Origin: Mytilus trossulus
Taxonomy: Eukaryota; Mollusca; Bivalvia; Mytilida; Mytilidae
Assembly (NCBI RefSeq): GCF_036588685.1
Contig: NC_086378.1
Coordinates: 75,843,127 to 75,907,126 of the forward strand
Length of the DNA: 64,000 bases
Direction: 5' to 3'
The notes beneath the pieces are model-generated. The model was given only the letters and a program-made list of their open reading frames with translations, did not search any database and was not told where the DNA came from. Shown piece by piece: positions 11,916 to 23,570 of the stretch. The translations under genes and the position numbers were made by a program. Each line of letters opens with the position of its first letter. The stretch's first letter is position 1.

Positions 11916-12940
11916 ATTAATTTACTGAAATGGATCTTGTTCCGCTTTTTTTTCAATAATCAAAAGAAAAACTATATTTAAAAAATCAATTTCCTTTTAT
12001 ACGTGTCTATATACTTTGATACTACATCCAGGACGAGGGAAGCTTTTTGTTTGGTTGATTACGTCAGATAGTTTTGGTCCATAAAATAGGACATAATCAA
12101 GTTCATGGTCACTGTTAAATGCGGAAAATACATTGTTTGTAAATAGAAAAACCATGGGTTCAACCAAGTACATTGAATGATTCATTTTTAGTTTTTTGCA
12201 GAGTGACACTCATCCAACAATTAAATGAATGAAAATACTCTCTTTTTGATTTTAATTTTGTTTTGTCTTATTTCAGATTACCGCTTCTTGCAGGGACATA
12301 TAAATTTAGTATACATGTCTCTGCTTCTTGTAAATAGATTTACATGCTTATAAGACTTATAAATAATGCGCAACAACTGATTAAAATTATATATTTATCA
12401 GTTTATTGCCATTTGGGCATTATAATGGTGTGACACTCATATTACAAAATTAATCCTACGGCTAGCATGGACTGGGGTGGAATAATTACCAAAAAAATAA
12501 TTTGGTTAATTCACGGGCAGTGTTACGTGTCCATCAAGATTTAAATTTGGATCCCCCGTCATGTTGTTGATATAATGCACAAAAACTGTGTTGATTTCAT
12601 TTACATGTTATTTAAAATTTGTATAAGGTTTTTAGGAATTTGACCAAGTCTCAGTTTAAAAAAAAACTTAATTTATATATGAAACTCCGTTTTAAGATTC
12701 TTAAAAGCTTTCAATTGATTCGCCCAAAAAATGACTATGTAGGTTTAAAGTCCAAATTATAAAGTATCAGTATGAGTAAGTACACTTGAACTTGAGTATT
12801 ACTTCAGTCACCCCTTAAAACTGCATAATAGCAGAATTAATAACAGGACGGAAGTTTTCTACACATCACACAACACTATGAATATATATTTGATGATTAT
12901 GAATAATGAAACCTTTTAGTCAGAATGAATGTGTTGTGAA

Positions 12941-13000
12941 AGGTCAGTGACCTGGACTTTTGCCGGGTCCCAGGTCACTGGTCACGGCCGGTCACTGGTG
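12941..13000. promoter_or_regulatory. Hairpin with a cluster of nuclear-receptor half-sites
   Basis: AGGTCAGTGACCT (12941-12953) is a perfect inverted repeat of AGGTCA spaced by one base (IR1), the site type bound by FXR- and ecdysone-receptor-type heterodimers. AGGTCACTGGTCAC (12972-12985) and GGTCACTGG (12990-12998) follow. The two AGGTCA-rich segments can also pair as an imperfect hairpin. The site lies about 390 bp upstream of candidate exon 1a. Function is inferred from motif only. Confidence 0.45.
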
Positions 13001-13327
13001 GTAACTGGAAAAATCTTGATATTCATTATTAAGCGTGATCCTTGCCAGAGACAATAACTGACCTCAAAAATATATTTTTTCCATTATCAATATTACGCTT
13101 TTGCGTTATAACCTTCACCGAAGTTAGAATTAAAATAGAACAAAACTGAAATGATTGGATATGGAGGAGAGAACTGGTTTATAATTAGTTTTTTTTAGAC
13201 TTGCATAAAAACAATCACTCTGTGTAAAATATTGTGTATATCATATTAACACCTAACAGTGCGAATCCGATGAGCAAGTTGCAAGTACTCTATAGAAGTC
13301 AAGTATTCCAACAAGGCCTGAATCAAT

Positions 13328-13383
13328 ATGGGATCTTTACGTTTAGAGGGCAAACTTCTTCATGGAGAATCGAAACTTGGGAG
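13328..13383 (+). CDS. PEPCK-1 alternative first coding exon 1a
   Basis: 56-nt coding segment opening MGSLRLEGKLL and ending two bases into a codon at a consensus donor (AG then GTAAGT at 13384). This is the phase needed to join exon 2 at 17000. Exon 1b, 400 bp downstream, has the same coding length, phase, donor and MGSL start, so the two look like duplicates. An in-frame TGA at 13319 precedes the ATG. Joined to exon 2 it gives a 659-residue protein. A weak TATA-like CATAAAAA sits at 13204. A second, overlapping frame (ATG at 13270) also reaches the donor but in the wrong phase. Confidence 0.6.
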
Positions 13384-13490
13384 GTAAGTGTTTCCTTCTG
13401 TTATGTACTTTCTTATAAATAATTTTCATTTGATTCAACAGTATAGCGTTTACACAGCTGATATATCCGGCAATGTTTTGATGATGCAAT

Positions 13491-13562
13491 AATCAGCTGA
13501 TCGCGTTTGTAGGTGTTGTCCCTGACATCCAATCAAATTGTTTCGTTTACGCACACCTCCAG
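13491..13562 (+). promoter_or_regulatory. Promoter-like module, copy B
   Basis: Has AATCAGCTG, GTGTTGTCCCTGAC, CATCCAATCAAA and CACACCTCCAG in the order seen in copies A and C. It lies 35 bp upstream of a TATA box and 173 bp upstream of the exon 1b start codon, which is a normal core-promoter geometry. Confidence 0.6.
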
Positions 13563-13596
13563 CATTGACCTTCACACAACAATTATTTTTTTCTCA

Positions 13597-13604
13597 TATA
13601 AAAG
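13597..13604 (+). promoter_or_regulatory. TATA box for PEPCK-1 exon 1b
   Basis: TATAAAAG, 138 bp before the exon 1b ATG and 35 bp after module B. Transcription would begin near 13627. Confidence 0.55.
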
Positions 13605-13667
13605 TGTGATTTCATCAGCGTCATTATAAACCAATAAGGCTCTCTATGGTATCATACTGAACGTCAA

Positions 13668-13772
13668 ATGAACAGACGATTTGTCCAACTCTTCAAAAGA
13701 AATAACAAGACGCAGATATTCCTTATACCACATTATGGGATCCTTAACCAAACAGTCAAAGGTTTTACTTGA
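13668..13772 (+). other. Upstream ORF overlapping the exon 1b start
   Basis: Within the predicted 5' leader, ATG at 13668 opens a 34-codon frame (MNRRFVQLFKRNN...) that ends at TGA 13770, past the PEPCK-1 ATG at 13735 and in another frame. A 4-codon uORF also starts at 13645. Such overlapping uORFs usually lower translation of the main frame. Confidence 0.4.
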
Positions 13773-16700
13773 ACATTCTAAGCGAACTGAGTAAGTATTT
13801 TTATAATTATTTTTAAAAATTTATTTTGGACCGTTGGACGTTTTTATGAAGAATTTGTCAAAAGTATTTATAAATTTTATCTTGTTCGATTTTCGTGTAA
13901 TTATCAAGTTAACTTTATATTTTAGCATGAGCTTTATGATTTACGTAAAATTTTAAATGTTATATTTCCCTTTTTTATTGATTTTGTAAGTCTGCGACCT
14001 CAATGAACATTTGAACAGCACTGAGGATCCCTTTAATGCGACTAAAAAAGGAATGTCTCTTTATTGTTTAGTTTCTATCCGTTTCTTTTTCTTTTTTTCC
14101 AGACATCCGTGAACATATTTAATCATATATTAACCTTATTTATTACTATTTTTTAAAATTAGAAGATTATATTCATATTTAGATATATCTGACTGTAAGT
14201 CTAAAGATAAGATAAGATATGATTATAAAACTTTGATGATTTGTGACCATTAATAAATTTCTTTGTAATATTTATTAGCTCTCATGGGTTCTTTTATAAT
14301 TGGAATAAACCTATCTTATCTTATCTTTATATCTTAAAGTTGTTCAATATCTTGTCTAATGTGGTGTTTATCATTCAAGGAATCCTTTAGTTTTAATGAC
14401 AGGCATTTGTTAATCTCTAGATCTGTAAAACAATTTTTTTTTCTAAACTTTTTAAAACTTGATCAGCGTATCTCTAATATAGTCTTTTTTTCTGGCGTCA
14501 ACTTCATGTATTATGGTTTTTTTCTTTTCGTTGGGTTTTTTGCTTGTCGATGATATTATTTAATTTCTGAGAATTTGTTTTTGGTGACGCAACAGAAAAA
14601 TGTCGATACCGATCAGCTGATTCCATTTGGAGGCTTGTCTGTCTAAACCAATCATATTTGAGAATTCTCACACACCCCCAGAAAGTAGTGCGCAGTGGTT
14701 GAAAAGTTGTTTCTAGAGCTATTACGTTCATTTCTATTAAAACATTATTCCAGGATACTCGTTTGTGTTCTTGAATAATTTCTGTGGGAAATCAGCTTAC
14801 AACGAGTTATATTTTCAAACACGTCCGCATGGCGGTAACGTGTTCAACATATTATTCCGCAGATTTTCTCACAAATGGAAGATAGTTGATCTATACAGGA
14901 TTTTAACAAAATGATGCGTTTTAACAAATTTTTTAGGTAAATATGGATATCATGCACTGAAACAAAACATATTTGAATTAGATTTCTTATTAACAATTTA
15001 TTGTCAAAGGCTTTGTAAATGGTAAATTGATTAAAACTTTAGTAGTTGTGGAATTTTTCCATTCCTACCGTGTTCATCAGCTGTTCGCCGGTTTGCACGT
15101 TCGCATTTTGATTGCGGAAAATATTTGTAGATTGGGTTTATACTTATATTTTACAGAAAATTATTTGGTATTCTGATTGATGATTTTGAATAGTTCAAAG
15201 TATGAAAGAAATATTGTGAACAAAAATATATTTTTACTGAAAAAAAATCCATCCCATTTGTAAGAGGGTGATACCGTAACTACATGACAAATAACGTTAA
15301 AAATTGTTGCAAAATTACGTAAACAATAATTTTTGGTGTATGACGATAAAATGAATACTTTCTTTCAGATGATAAAAAAAAACTGACTGATTTTGACGAA
15401 TACAATAATTATTTGAGACCTCTGATGAGACCATGATAGGTATATTTTGAAGAATCCTGGTATTTTACGCTAATAGAAGCCGAAAATGACTGTTTGACAC
15501 CTGACATTAATGTGCATTACTACCCTCTTGTAAGGTGTTAAAGAGATTGTCTTTACGTCTCTTTGACTGACCATTGAACCAGACATTCAGATTTTCGTAG
15601 GATATCTTAAAATGTTAAAAGCTTGGTAGGAAGTTTTCATGTAAGGATCGTATGGTTTCTGCTAAGATTGATTGAATAGAAATATTTGACAACATGATTT
15701 AATAACTCAAGAGTGGGATTTAAGGGGAGGCCCAGGCCCCCCTTTTCGGGGAAGCAATTTGGTCGATTGTATAGGGAATCACTGAAGCATGATCGGAGTG
15801 GGCCCCCTCTTAGGCAGCAGTGGGCCCCAACTTATGAAAAATTCTGGATTCGCCACTGTAACATCCTCTTCTTTGTATAATTAGTATTGTTGTTTACATG
15901 TCAATCTTGGGATCTTTATTGAAAAAAAATCATCAATATGATACCTATACAGATATATTTTTTAAAGTTTGATTGATGGACAGTTAGCATGCATGTAGAT
16001 TATGCATACACCAAGGATTGGTATACTATACAAATCCTTGGATACACATTGTGTGCATCTTTTAACTATTGCTAAATTTAGGAAATCATAACTTGATGCA
16101 TATTGACAATTACAGTATTGGTCAAATTTCATAAAAGCAACTGCAATTTATGAGAAAATTATATTTTTAACAAACTTTTTAAGTGTCAGTGTTAGAAGTG
16201 TTCTGTTGACAGTATTATTTGTACCTGGCAACAATGATGAAATCGGCTTTATCATGTTTATAAAAAATACAAATTTATTAATCTATTTTTACATAAAAAC
16301 TTTAAAAATACTTTTGATTTCAATAGAACTTTTATATCTTGTTATTTAAAGATTTTATGAGTTATACTGAATTATCTTGTTTCAGATATTTGAATTCATG
16401 CTGTTTATAAACCTTAATTTAAAATGTTTTAGGAGGAAATTTATTAAACTCTTTATACTTCTTTGTTCATAAGCCTTAAAAATAAGAAATTTAGATTTTC
16501 TATTTGGAAGACTAAACTTTCAAAGACTTTTATACATCTACTCTCTACTAGTCTCTAGGAAGCTAAAATAATAATGTATGTACTATATCCTTTGTACATC
16601 CAAGCATATCAATGCTAGTTCTAAAGAAAATAAATTATTTAATATGTTGCTTTCTAAAATTAACAGTTCTATATCATGTATACTAAGTACAAAATGTACA

Positions 16701-19700
16701 TGTTTAGAAATACTTGAAAGGCTTTAAGAAATTAGATAAGATATATTTGACCTATCTTTAGTTATCAATAAGGAGAACATAAGAAGATTATATTGCTCTA
16801 GTTGATGGACAAATGTCAAAGGAGCAAATGAAAACAGGTAACAAATGTGTGGTACAGGTATCAAGGACATTTTAATACAAAGTTACAAAGAAAATTGACA
16901 TGAACAATATGTTCTTTAGTCAATGACATATATTTAGTCATGGGCCTTTGTAAATAATTTACCGCCCAAAATTGCAATTTTTCCTATTTCTGTTTTCAGT
17001 TCCTCATTTGCTTCTAGAATCCTAAAAGAAGCTGTCAAACCAGTATGTATAGGAAGACAAAATGGTGTAGCTTCTGTGCCAAATGTCCTCTATGGGAAGT
17101 GGAACAAACTTCCAAACAAGGTCCGGAATTACGTGGATGAGAACATAAAACTATGCAATCCATCAACAGTCCATATATGTGACGGATCAGATAAAGAGAA
17201 TGAATTATTGTTATACATCTTACAGAGAGATGGAATGATCAAACCTCTTCCAAAGTTAGAAAACTGGTAAGTAAGCAGAACCATAAGAGGCATTAGAACT
17301 TATTAACAGTTTAAAGTAAAGACCTTGCATATCTAGTTATCTCTGTAGTTGAGTGAATGGCTTTTCCTTAGCTCTTATTACGTCCAATTAACTTCTCTCT
17401 TTGGTTGCCTAGGCAGATCATAGTGACCCTACTTACAGTGAAAGACCCTCATGGGTAGTCACGCTCATTAAACAAACCCGAGTCCTAGAAGAAATAGATA
17501 CTCTAACATTTCAGTTATAGGCCCATAATGATGCTCCATGATAGATGTGAAAGCCTAAGTTATCTTATTTGTCAGGATTTAAGTGGTTATCTCTTCACCT
17601 GAAAAGAATCAGTCCTTTTCTATGTGAAATACCTCTGCTGACACACTAAACAGTACAGGTGTTTACTGATAGCATGACATTGTTGTTAAAGGGTAAATGG
17701 AACATCCACAATAATGGGCACTAACTTATATAGTTTGGAAACTATAGCTATCTAGTTTTATTTAATGAAGTCATACTAACCTAATAATCAAACATAGATT
17801 AGAAACAGTATTCAAATTATGTAATAGTCCTTGAAATTGACGAGATTGACCTTGAACAACCACTTGACCTTGGTTATATGGTACATGTAGACTGATGTGA
17901 TATGTGGACATTTATGCATAAGAAGGTCCCTACTAGATATCTACAGACAGGGTCATTGAACTATATTGATTATATGCATGTAGGACATAATGTTTTAGAT
18001 ATTAGGCATGTTAGGGATAGTCCATACATATTTAGTCAAAGGTCCAACAGTAAAACATGCAAATGTACATGTAGTGTTAGAAAATAAAAACTCCCATATT
18101 CATTGTAAGATTTATAGTACATAATGCAAATATATTGTGACAGGAAATAGAACCTCCAAAGGAGATTTATTCTTTATAATATATTTGTCTTATAACATAC
18201 AAATCATCAGTCAAAATATGATGAAGCATCTATCTTGTTTCATTAAGATCAATTATGGAATAAGAAATAAAAAAAACAAAAAAAAACCTCACAGGTTAAT
18301 AATTAATTACTTGATTGTAAGTACTTCTTAAGGTCAATGTCTGACTAGCATTTAGTTTTTGGCAATTGGATTTAACAAAATAAGCAGTTCAAGCATTGTC
18401 AAGTAAACAATCTTTGGCACACACGCACTGTCCTTTAAAGGTTGATTATCCTGCTAAAATGAGTGACATTAATTAATCACAATTATATAATGCATTGTAA
18501 TTAGATAATATACTAATTTCATAAGTTAGGTTAAAAATCAGAATAACAGTATTGGCTTGAAAGTTACACAAAACAGTGTTCCCACCAACAGATTAAAAAT
18601 TATTGAAGTTCTTTATCACAGGTTCACTTCAAATGAAAAAAATCCAAGTCCTCTCTATATTCTAATTTTTTTTGCATCAAAATGCGAGATCAAAGCTAAG
18701 GGGCTGTTATCCAGAGCAACTTGATTTCACTATCAAGGCCAAGAAAATGAAATAAAAGAAGGAAAGGTGACTTTGTCCCCTAGTAGTGAGTCTGATTCAT
18801 GTGGATATCAATTCCTTTTGGATCCTCATCCATCAAGGATAATTCAGAACATAACTTTAAATTTTGTCTGAAAAGTTTATGTCACACTACTAAGGTTTTA
18901 TTTGGAACCTGCATGGTCTAACATTAAAGCTATGAACACTATTATTAACCTTCAATGTTCTGTTTGATTTTTCAGGCAAGTCAACCTCTCAAGGTTTCAT
19001 TTATCATTTTAGTTGGTTAGCCAGGACAGATCCAGGAGATGTGGCTCGTGTAGAAAGTAAGACCTTCATAGCTACGGAGAAAATGCAGGATACGATACCT
19101 ATTCCTAAAAATGGTGCTGTAGGTCAACTGGGACACTGGATTGACCCAGATGATCTAGAAACAGAACTCAACATGAGGTTTCCAGGCTGTATGAAAGGTA
19201 ATGAAGATGACATTGGCACTTACACCACATCTTTTCATATCTATGGTGTATACATTTCTGATGAACACTGAAACTTCTTAGACAAGTATGCTCAATAAAA
19301 TCAATTATTAAAATATAAAGAAATTTTAAGGATCAATTTAGGCAATAATACATCTAAATCATTGTTAGACTTTAAAAAAAAAGAAAAAAAAGATTGAATT
19401 GATTAGAATTATATTATTCAAAAAGAGATCTCGTTTACTTTATACCATCTGTTATCAGATAATATATCAATTACTGCTGTGTATTGGAGAAAAGTTTGAT
19501 TTTCAATAATCATATACACATGTTCAAACAAAATACAAAAATTATCATTGTAACCAATCTTTTAATTTGAAGTTATACTTCCCTTTTGTAAAAATCGTTT
19601 TACAGAAAAGCTATGCCTTTCATTAGATCATCCATGACAGAATGCATTAAAGAATTGCATAACAGTTTGCAAAATATCCAAATTTTATTCATGAATATTT

Positions 19701-22700
19701 TTTTTATATATTATTTATTTTTCCCTTTTTTCTCCACAGGACGAACTATGTATATTATACCATTTAGTATGGGTCCTATCGGTTCACCACTATCTAAGAT
19801 TGGTATTGAAATAACAGATTCTCCCTATGTAGTGGCCAGTATGAGAGTAATGACCAGAATGGGTGGTAATGTCCTGGAGACACTAGGAGAGGGAGACTTT
19901 ATTAAATGTCTTCACTCTGTTGGTAGACCACTTCCACTAAAAGGTACATACCAAATGAAGAATTCTTTTTATTAGTAATCAAGAAATTTATTTGTTTACA
20001 TGCATACAAAATTTAACATATATCCTTGAATACAATCATCATTGCTATTTAAAAATAAAACTCAATAAAAAAGTCAGCATACTCAGATTGGATTGATTAT
20101 TAAATGTTCCAGTTTCCAGTTTGGCAGTCTTTGACACACAAATCTTCAGATAATGGATAAAGTAGTTTACAATGGCTTTGTTTTGGGTGATGACCCTAAT
20201 TTTATTGAAGAGAATACTTAATATTAAAATTGTTTTTGAATATGGTTTTAAGCAGTACTGTACAAAGATATGAATAATATGAAGAATTTAAAAGATTAAA
20301 ATGCAGTCATACATGGATACAGAATTTTTAATGACTTTAATTTTCTATTTACAGAACCATTAAATAATAATTGGCCATGTAACCCTAAAGAAACCATAAT
20401 ATCACATATACCAGCCAGAAATGAAATCTGTTCCTACGGCAGTGGATACGGAGGAAACTCATTGTTAGGAAAGAAATGTTTTGCATTACGACTTGGCTCC
20501 ATCTTAGCCAAAAGAGAGGGGTGGTTTGCAGAACACATGCTGGTAAGTTTGTTTTATACCATTAAACAGTTAAACTTACCGTAGATCAATTCCTTCATTA
20601 ATGTAGCAGCAGCTTTGAAAAATCTGTCAGTAGTCAATTATTATTTCTTAAATTTATTCAGTTTTAAATACAGTATATGCATCTAATTAATAAGTAAAAA
20701 TATAAATTTGTATCAAGCAGAGGACAGTATTTATGGCAAGAAAACAACTTAGAAACCTGGCTTTAAACATTAGTTGTCATAACATAGGAATGCTCTCGAT
20801 GTGCATTGAAGTACATTTGTTTTCCTTCTATTTCAGATTCTTGGTTTAGAAAATTCTGAAGGAAAGAAAAAGTACATAGCTGCAGCATTCCCCAGTGCTT
20901 GTGGTAAAACAAACTTAGCCATGATGAATCCCACGTTACCTGGTTACAAGGTCACATGTGTGGGAGATGACATTGCATGGATGAAGTTTGACAAAAATGG
21001 ACAACTTCGTGCAATCAACCCAGAGTTTGGATTTTTCGGTGTGGCACCAGGTATGTTAAAAAATATTATATACTTTAAAAACAGTAATAAAGTTCAGATT
21101 TTGGTTTTACGATGATAATGTTATATTACAATTGTTTTTTTCTATGGAGGACTCTAGTTATTTTAAGTTTGTGAATGGGGGACAACTCCAGTTTAACAAA
21201 ATATTTCAAGAATTTTTGGAACTTGGTTTAAATATGCCACATTTTACATAACCAATTTAAAAAAAATACCAGTAGCCAAAACCATTTGTAAAAATTGAAA
21301 TTGCCAACTACTTTTCTATTTCATCATAAAGGAGACATTATGAAAGATTTTAAAACATTTTAACCTACTTTCTGTTCACCATCTGATTATTTACATTATA
21401 GGAACATCCATGAGTACCAACCCCAATGCCATGGAAACCATCAAGAAGAACACTATATTTACCAATGTAGCAGAAACAGAAGATGGAGATGTTTACTGGG
21501 AAGGTTTAGAGAAAGAGAGAGACATGAGTACACCAATCACATCATGGCTCAAGGTCAGAAACTGGACCAAGGACAGTGGCAAACCAGCTGCTCATCCTAA
21601 CTCAAGGTAGGTTCATATTCTTGTCAGTCTCTTTATAGATATTTGAAGTACTCAAGTTGTAAGGGACATATGAATATGTTATTCATTAAAATTGTGGCAC
21701 AAAATTGTGTATACTGAGTCACTAGCCTCTACAGCTTAATTCCAATCTTGATTTTTCACCAATATACTCTTTATTGGTAGCATGAATTGTTTGAATGAAA
21801 ATGTTTTCTAACTTGTTGAATTGCATCTTTCAGATTCTGTACCCCAGCTAGCCAGTGTCCAATCATGGACCCAGAATGGGAGAGTCCAGAAGGTGTCCCA
21901 ATAGATGCCATTATCTTTGGTGGCAGGAGACCAGCAGGTGTTCCATTAATCTATGAAGCATTTAATTGGCAGCATGGCGTCTTCATGGGGGCATCCATGA
22001 GGTCAGAGGCCACAGCAGCTGCTGAACACAAAGGTAGATAACTCTTCTGTTATAGTTGATAATTCTGTCTGATAATTACTGTAGTGTGGGTTGACCACAG
22101 ATTCATGGGCAAAAACTTAAGAAGAGTCTTTAAAGTGACCTCAAATATTGACCAAAATGAAGCTGCAAAATATTTAAAAAAAACAAATCATTTATCTAAG
22201 AAAAAGAAAAGAGGAAATTTAAAAAGTTTGCACTTTGTCAAAAATGAAGGTTTGTGAACTTGTTGGAAAATGTGCATATTTCAAATTAAATATAAAAAGA
22301 TGTATAATAGATTCTGAAGCAAGTACTAGGTAATATTTCAATTAAATTCATTGATCCCTGAATTTATGAAGTATGTTTTTCTTATTCCAGGAAAAATGAT
22401 TATGAACGATCCATTTGCCATGAGACCATTCTTTGGTTACAATTTTGGACATTACTTGAAGCATTGGTTAAGTTTCCAGGACAAACCAGGACTTAACTTG
22501 CCAAAGATCTATCATGTAAACTGGTTTAGAAAAGACGATCAGGGTAGCTTTATGTGGCCAGGGTTTGGTGAGAACTCTCGTGTTTTAGATTGGATCTTCC
22601 GTAGAACCAGTGGTGAAGACTGTGCCCAAAAGTCTGCTGTAGGTATGGTCCCCACACCAGGTTCAATCAATCTAGAGGGACTAACGGAAAAGGTAGACAT

Positions 22701-22851
22701 GGAAGGACTGTTCAGTTTACCAAAGGAAATGTGGCAACAAGAGGTTGTCGATGTGAGGAAATATTTTGATCAGCAGGTTGCCGAGGACTTGCCTCCAGAA
22801 ATCATGGAAGAGTTACATAACTTGGAAAAACGAGTTGACTCAATGTTGTGA
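13735..22851 (+). CDS. Phosphoenolpyruvate carboxykinase (GTP), PEPCK-1, nine coding exons
   Basis: Interconverts oxaloacetate + GTP and phosphoenolpyruvate + CO2 + GDP. Exons: 13735-13790, 17000-17266, 19013-19197, 19740-19943, 20355-20542, 20837-21050, 21402-21606, 21834-22033, 22391-22851. All junctions are GT-AG and in phase, giving 1980 nt, or 659 residues and a TGA stop. Visible motifs are VARVESK with the substrate-binding Arg120, [10 protein letters not shown] with metal ligand Lys278, AEHML with His298, P-loop PSACGKTN (Cys322, Lys324, Thr325), GDDIAW (Asp345), HPNSR (Arg440), FGGRRP, and WPGFGEN in the nucleotide pocket. Numbering runs about 34 residues ahead of cytosolic vertebrate PEPCK, so there is an N-terminal extension. 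The start follows an in-frame TGA (13669). Exons 1a and possibly 1c can replace exon 1. A stronger-looking acceptor (18975) lies 38 bp before the exon 3 acceptor used here, which is required by frame and homology. Confidence 0.93.
14203..14328. repeat. Inverted repeat of GATAAGATAA type
   Basis: AAAGATAAGATAAGATA (14203-14219) and its exact reverse complement (14312-14328) flank 92 bp that includes TTGGAATAAACC. It lies in PEPCK-1 intron 1. It may be a small MITE or a LINE tail. Confidence 0.6.
14611..14681 (+). promoter_or_regulatory. Promoter-like module, copy C
   Basis: GATCAGCTGATT, GAGGCTTGTCTGTC, AAACCAATCATATTTG and CACACACCCCCAG align in order with copies A and B but are more diverged. 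It is 230 bp upstream of candidate exon 1c. Confidence 0.5.
14911..14936 (+). CDS. Candidate PEPCK-1 alternative first coding exon 1c
   Basis: Encodes MMRFNKFF plus two bases (AG) before a GTAAAT donor. It has the same phase as exons 1a and 1b, so it could splice to exon 2 at 17000 and give MMRFNKFFS joined to [14 protein letters not shown]. That N-terminus has Arg, Lys, Ser and Phe and no acidic residue for about 18 positions, which fits a mitochondrial targeting peptide. An in-frame TGA (14887) precedes the ATG. The donor is weaker than in 1a and 1b, and the segment is very short. Confidence 0.35.
15708..15858 (-). mobile_element. Family-B MITE, full length
   Basis: Ends with GGATTCGCCACTG, the complement of the family start CAGTGGCGGATC. 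The other end is the degenerate CAAGAGTGGGATT. Flanks TAACT and TAACA (15703-15707, 15859-15863) form a near-perfect target duplication. It is inserted in PEPCK-1 intron 1. Confidence 0.7.
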
Positions 22852-23570
22852 TCTGATCTCAGGGATAATATAGATACTTAGGAAATATTTTTTTAATTTG
22901 CCATATTCAAACTGTGTTCATAATTATGTTCAGTTATGGTCTCTTTTTGTATGTTTTACCTGTTTTAATTCTTTGTATATTTTGGTATTTTTAATTTCTG
23001 TTTCTTAAAATCAAATTGAAAATCATGTTCATACATTTTTATTGTCATATATCAAATACTTAAAATATTTTTATGACTTTTTAGATTACATATTTTTACA
23101 GTAACAACCATAATATAAGACCTTTTAAGAATCTCATGTATTTTATGCAAAATTTTTAATTAAAAACAAGTCAAAACCATAATTGCATTTACATGCAATA
23201 TATTCTAAAAATATTTTTTTATAGGGCAACAGATTTTATGTCTCATTACCTTTCATAGCCTATTTCTTTTCAAAGTCAATATCAAAATCAACAAATATTG
23301 ATCAATTATTTTCTCCTATTTGAATTGCATTAAATGTTACATGCAATTTTTTTATAATTTTATTTTAATTTTCAGTAGTAATGATAATTGATTTTAATTC
23401 ATGTGTACGTAATGTTTATTTGAAAAGTTAGTAGGCTGTGATACAATATGTAATTTTGATTATTTAATTTATGTGTAATAATTACTATTATTTGTACGTT
23501 TTCTGTCTTAATATTGGCAAAGCCTGAATTTCTTTGTAGATGTAAATAAACTGATCTTTGTGTATGACAT
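22852..23570 (+). other. PEPCK-1 3' untranslated region
   Basis: A/T-rich sequence after the stop codon with no ORF. It is inferred to end shortly after the AATAAA at 23545. No transcript evidence is available. Confidence 0.5.
23545..23550 (+). terminator. PEPCK-1 polyadenylation signal candidate
   Basis: AATAAA followed by CTGATCTTTGTGTATG, a GU-rich stretch typical of the downstream cleavage element. Confidence 0.45.

Noticed and set aside
13270..13422. Longer frame over exon 1a (opening MSKLQVLYRSQVF) that looks like a mitochondrial leader
   Set aside because: It reaches the GTAAGT donor in phase 0, but exon 2 needs two carried bases. The overlapping MGSL frame has the right phase and a sister exon.
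15070..15120. A fourth promoter-like module (ATCAGCTGTTCGCCGG)
   Set aside because: Only the CAGCTG part matches; the CCAAT and CACACC motifs are missing.
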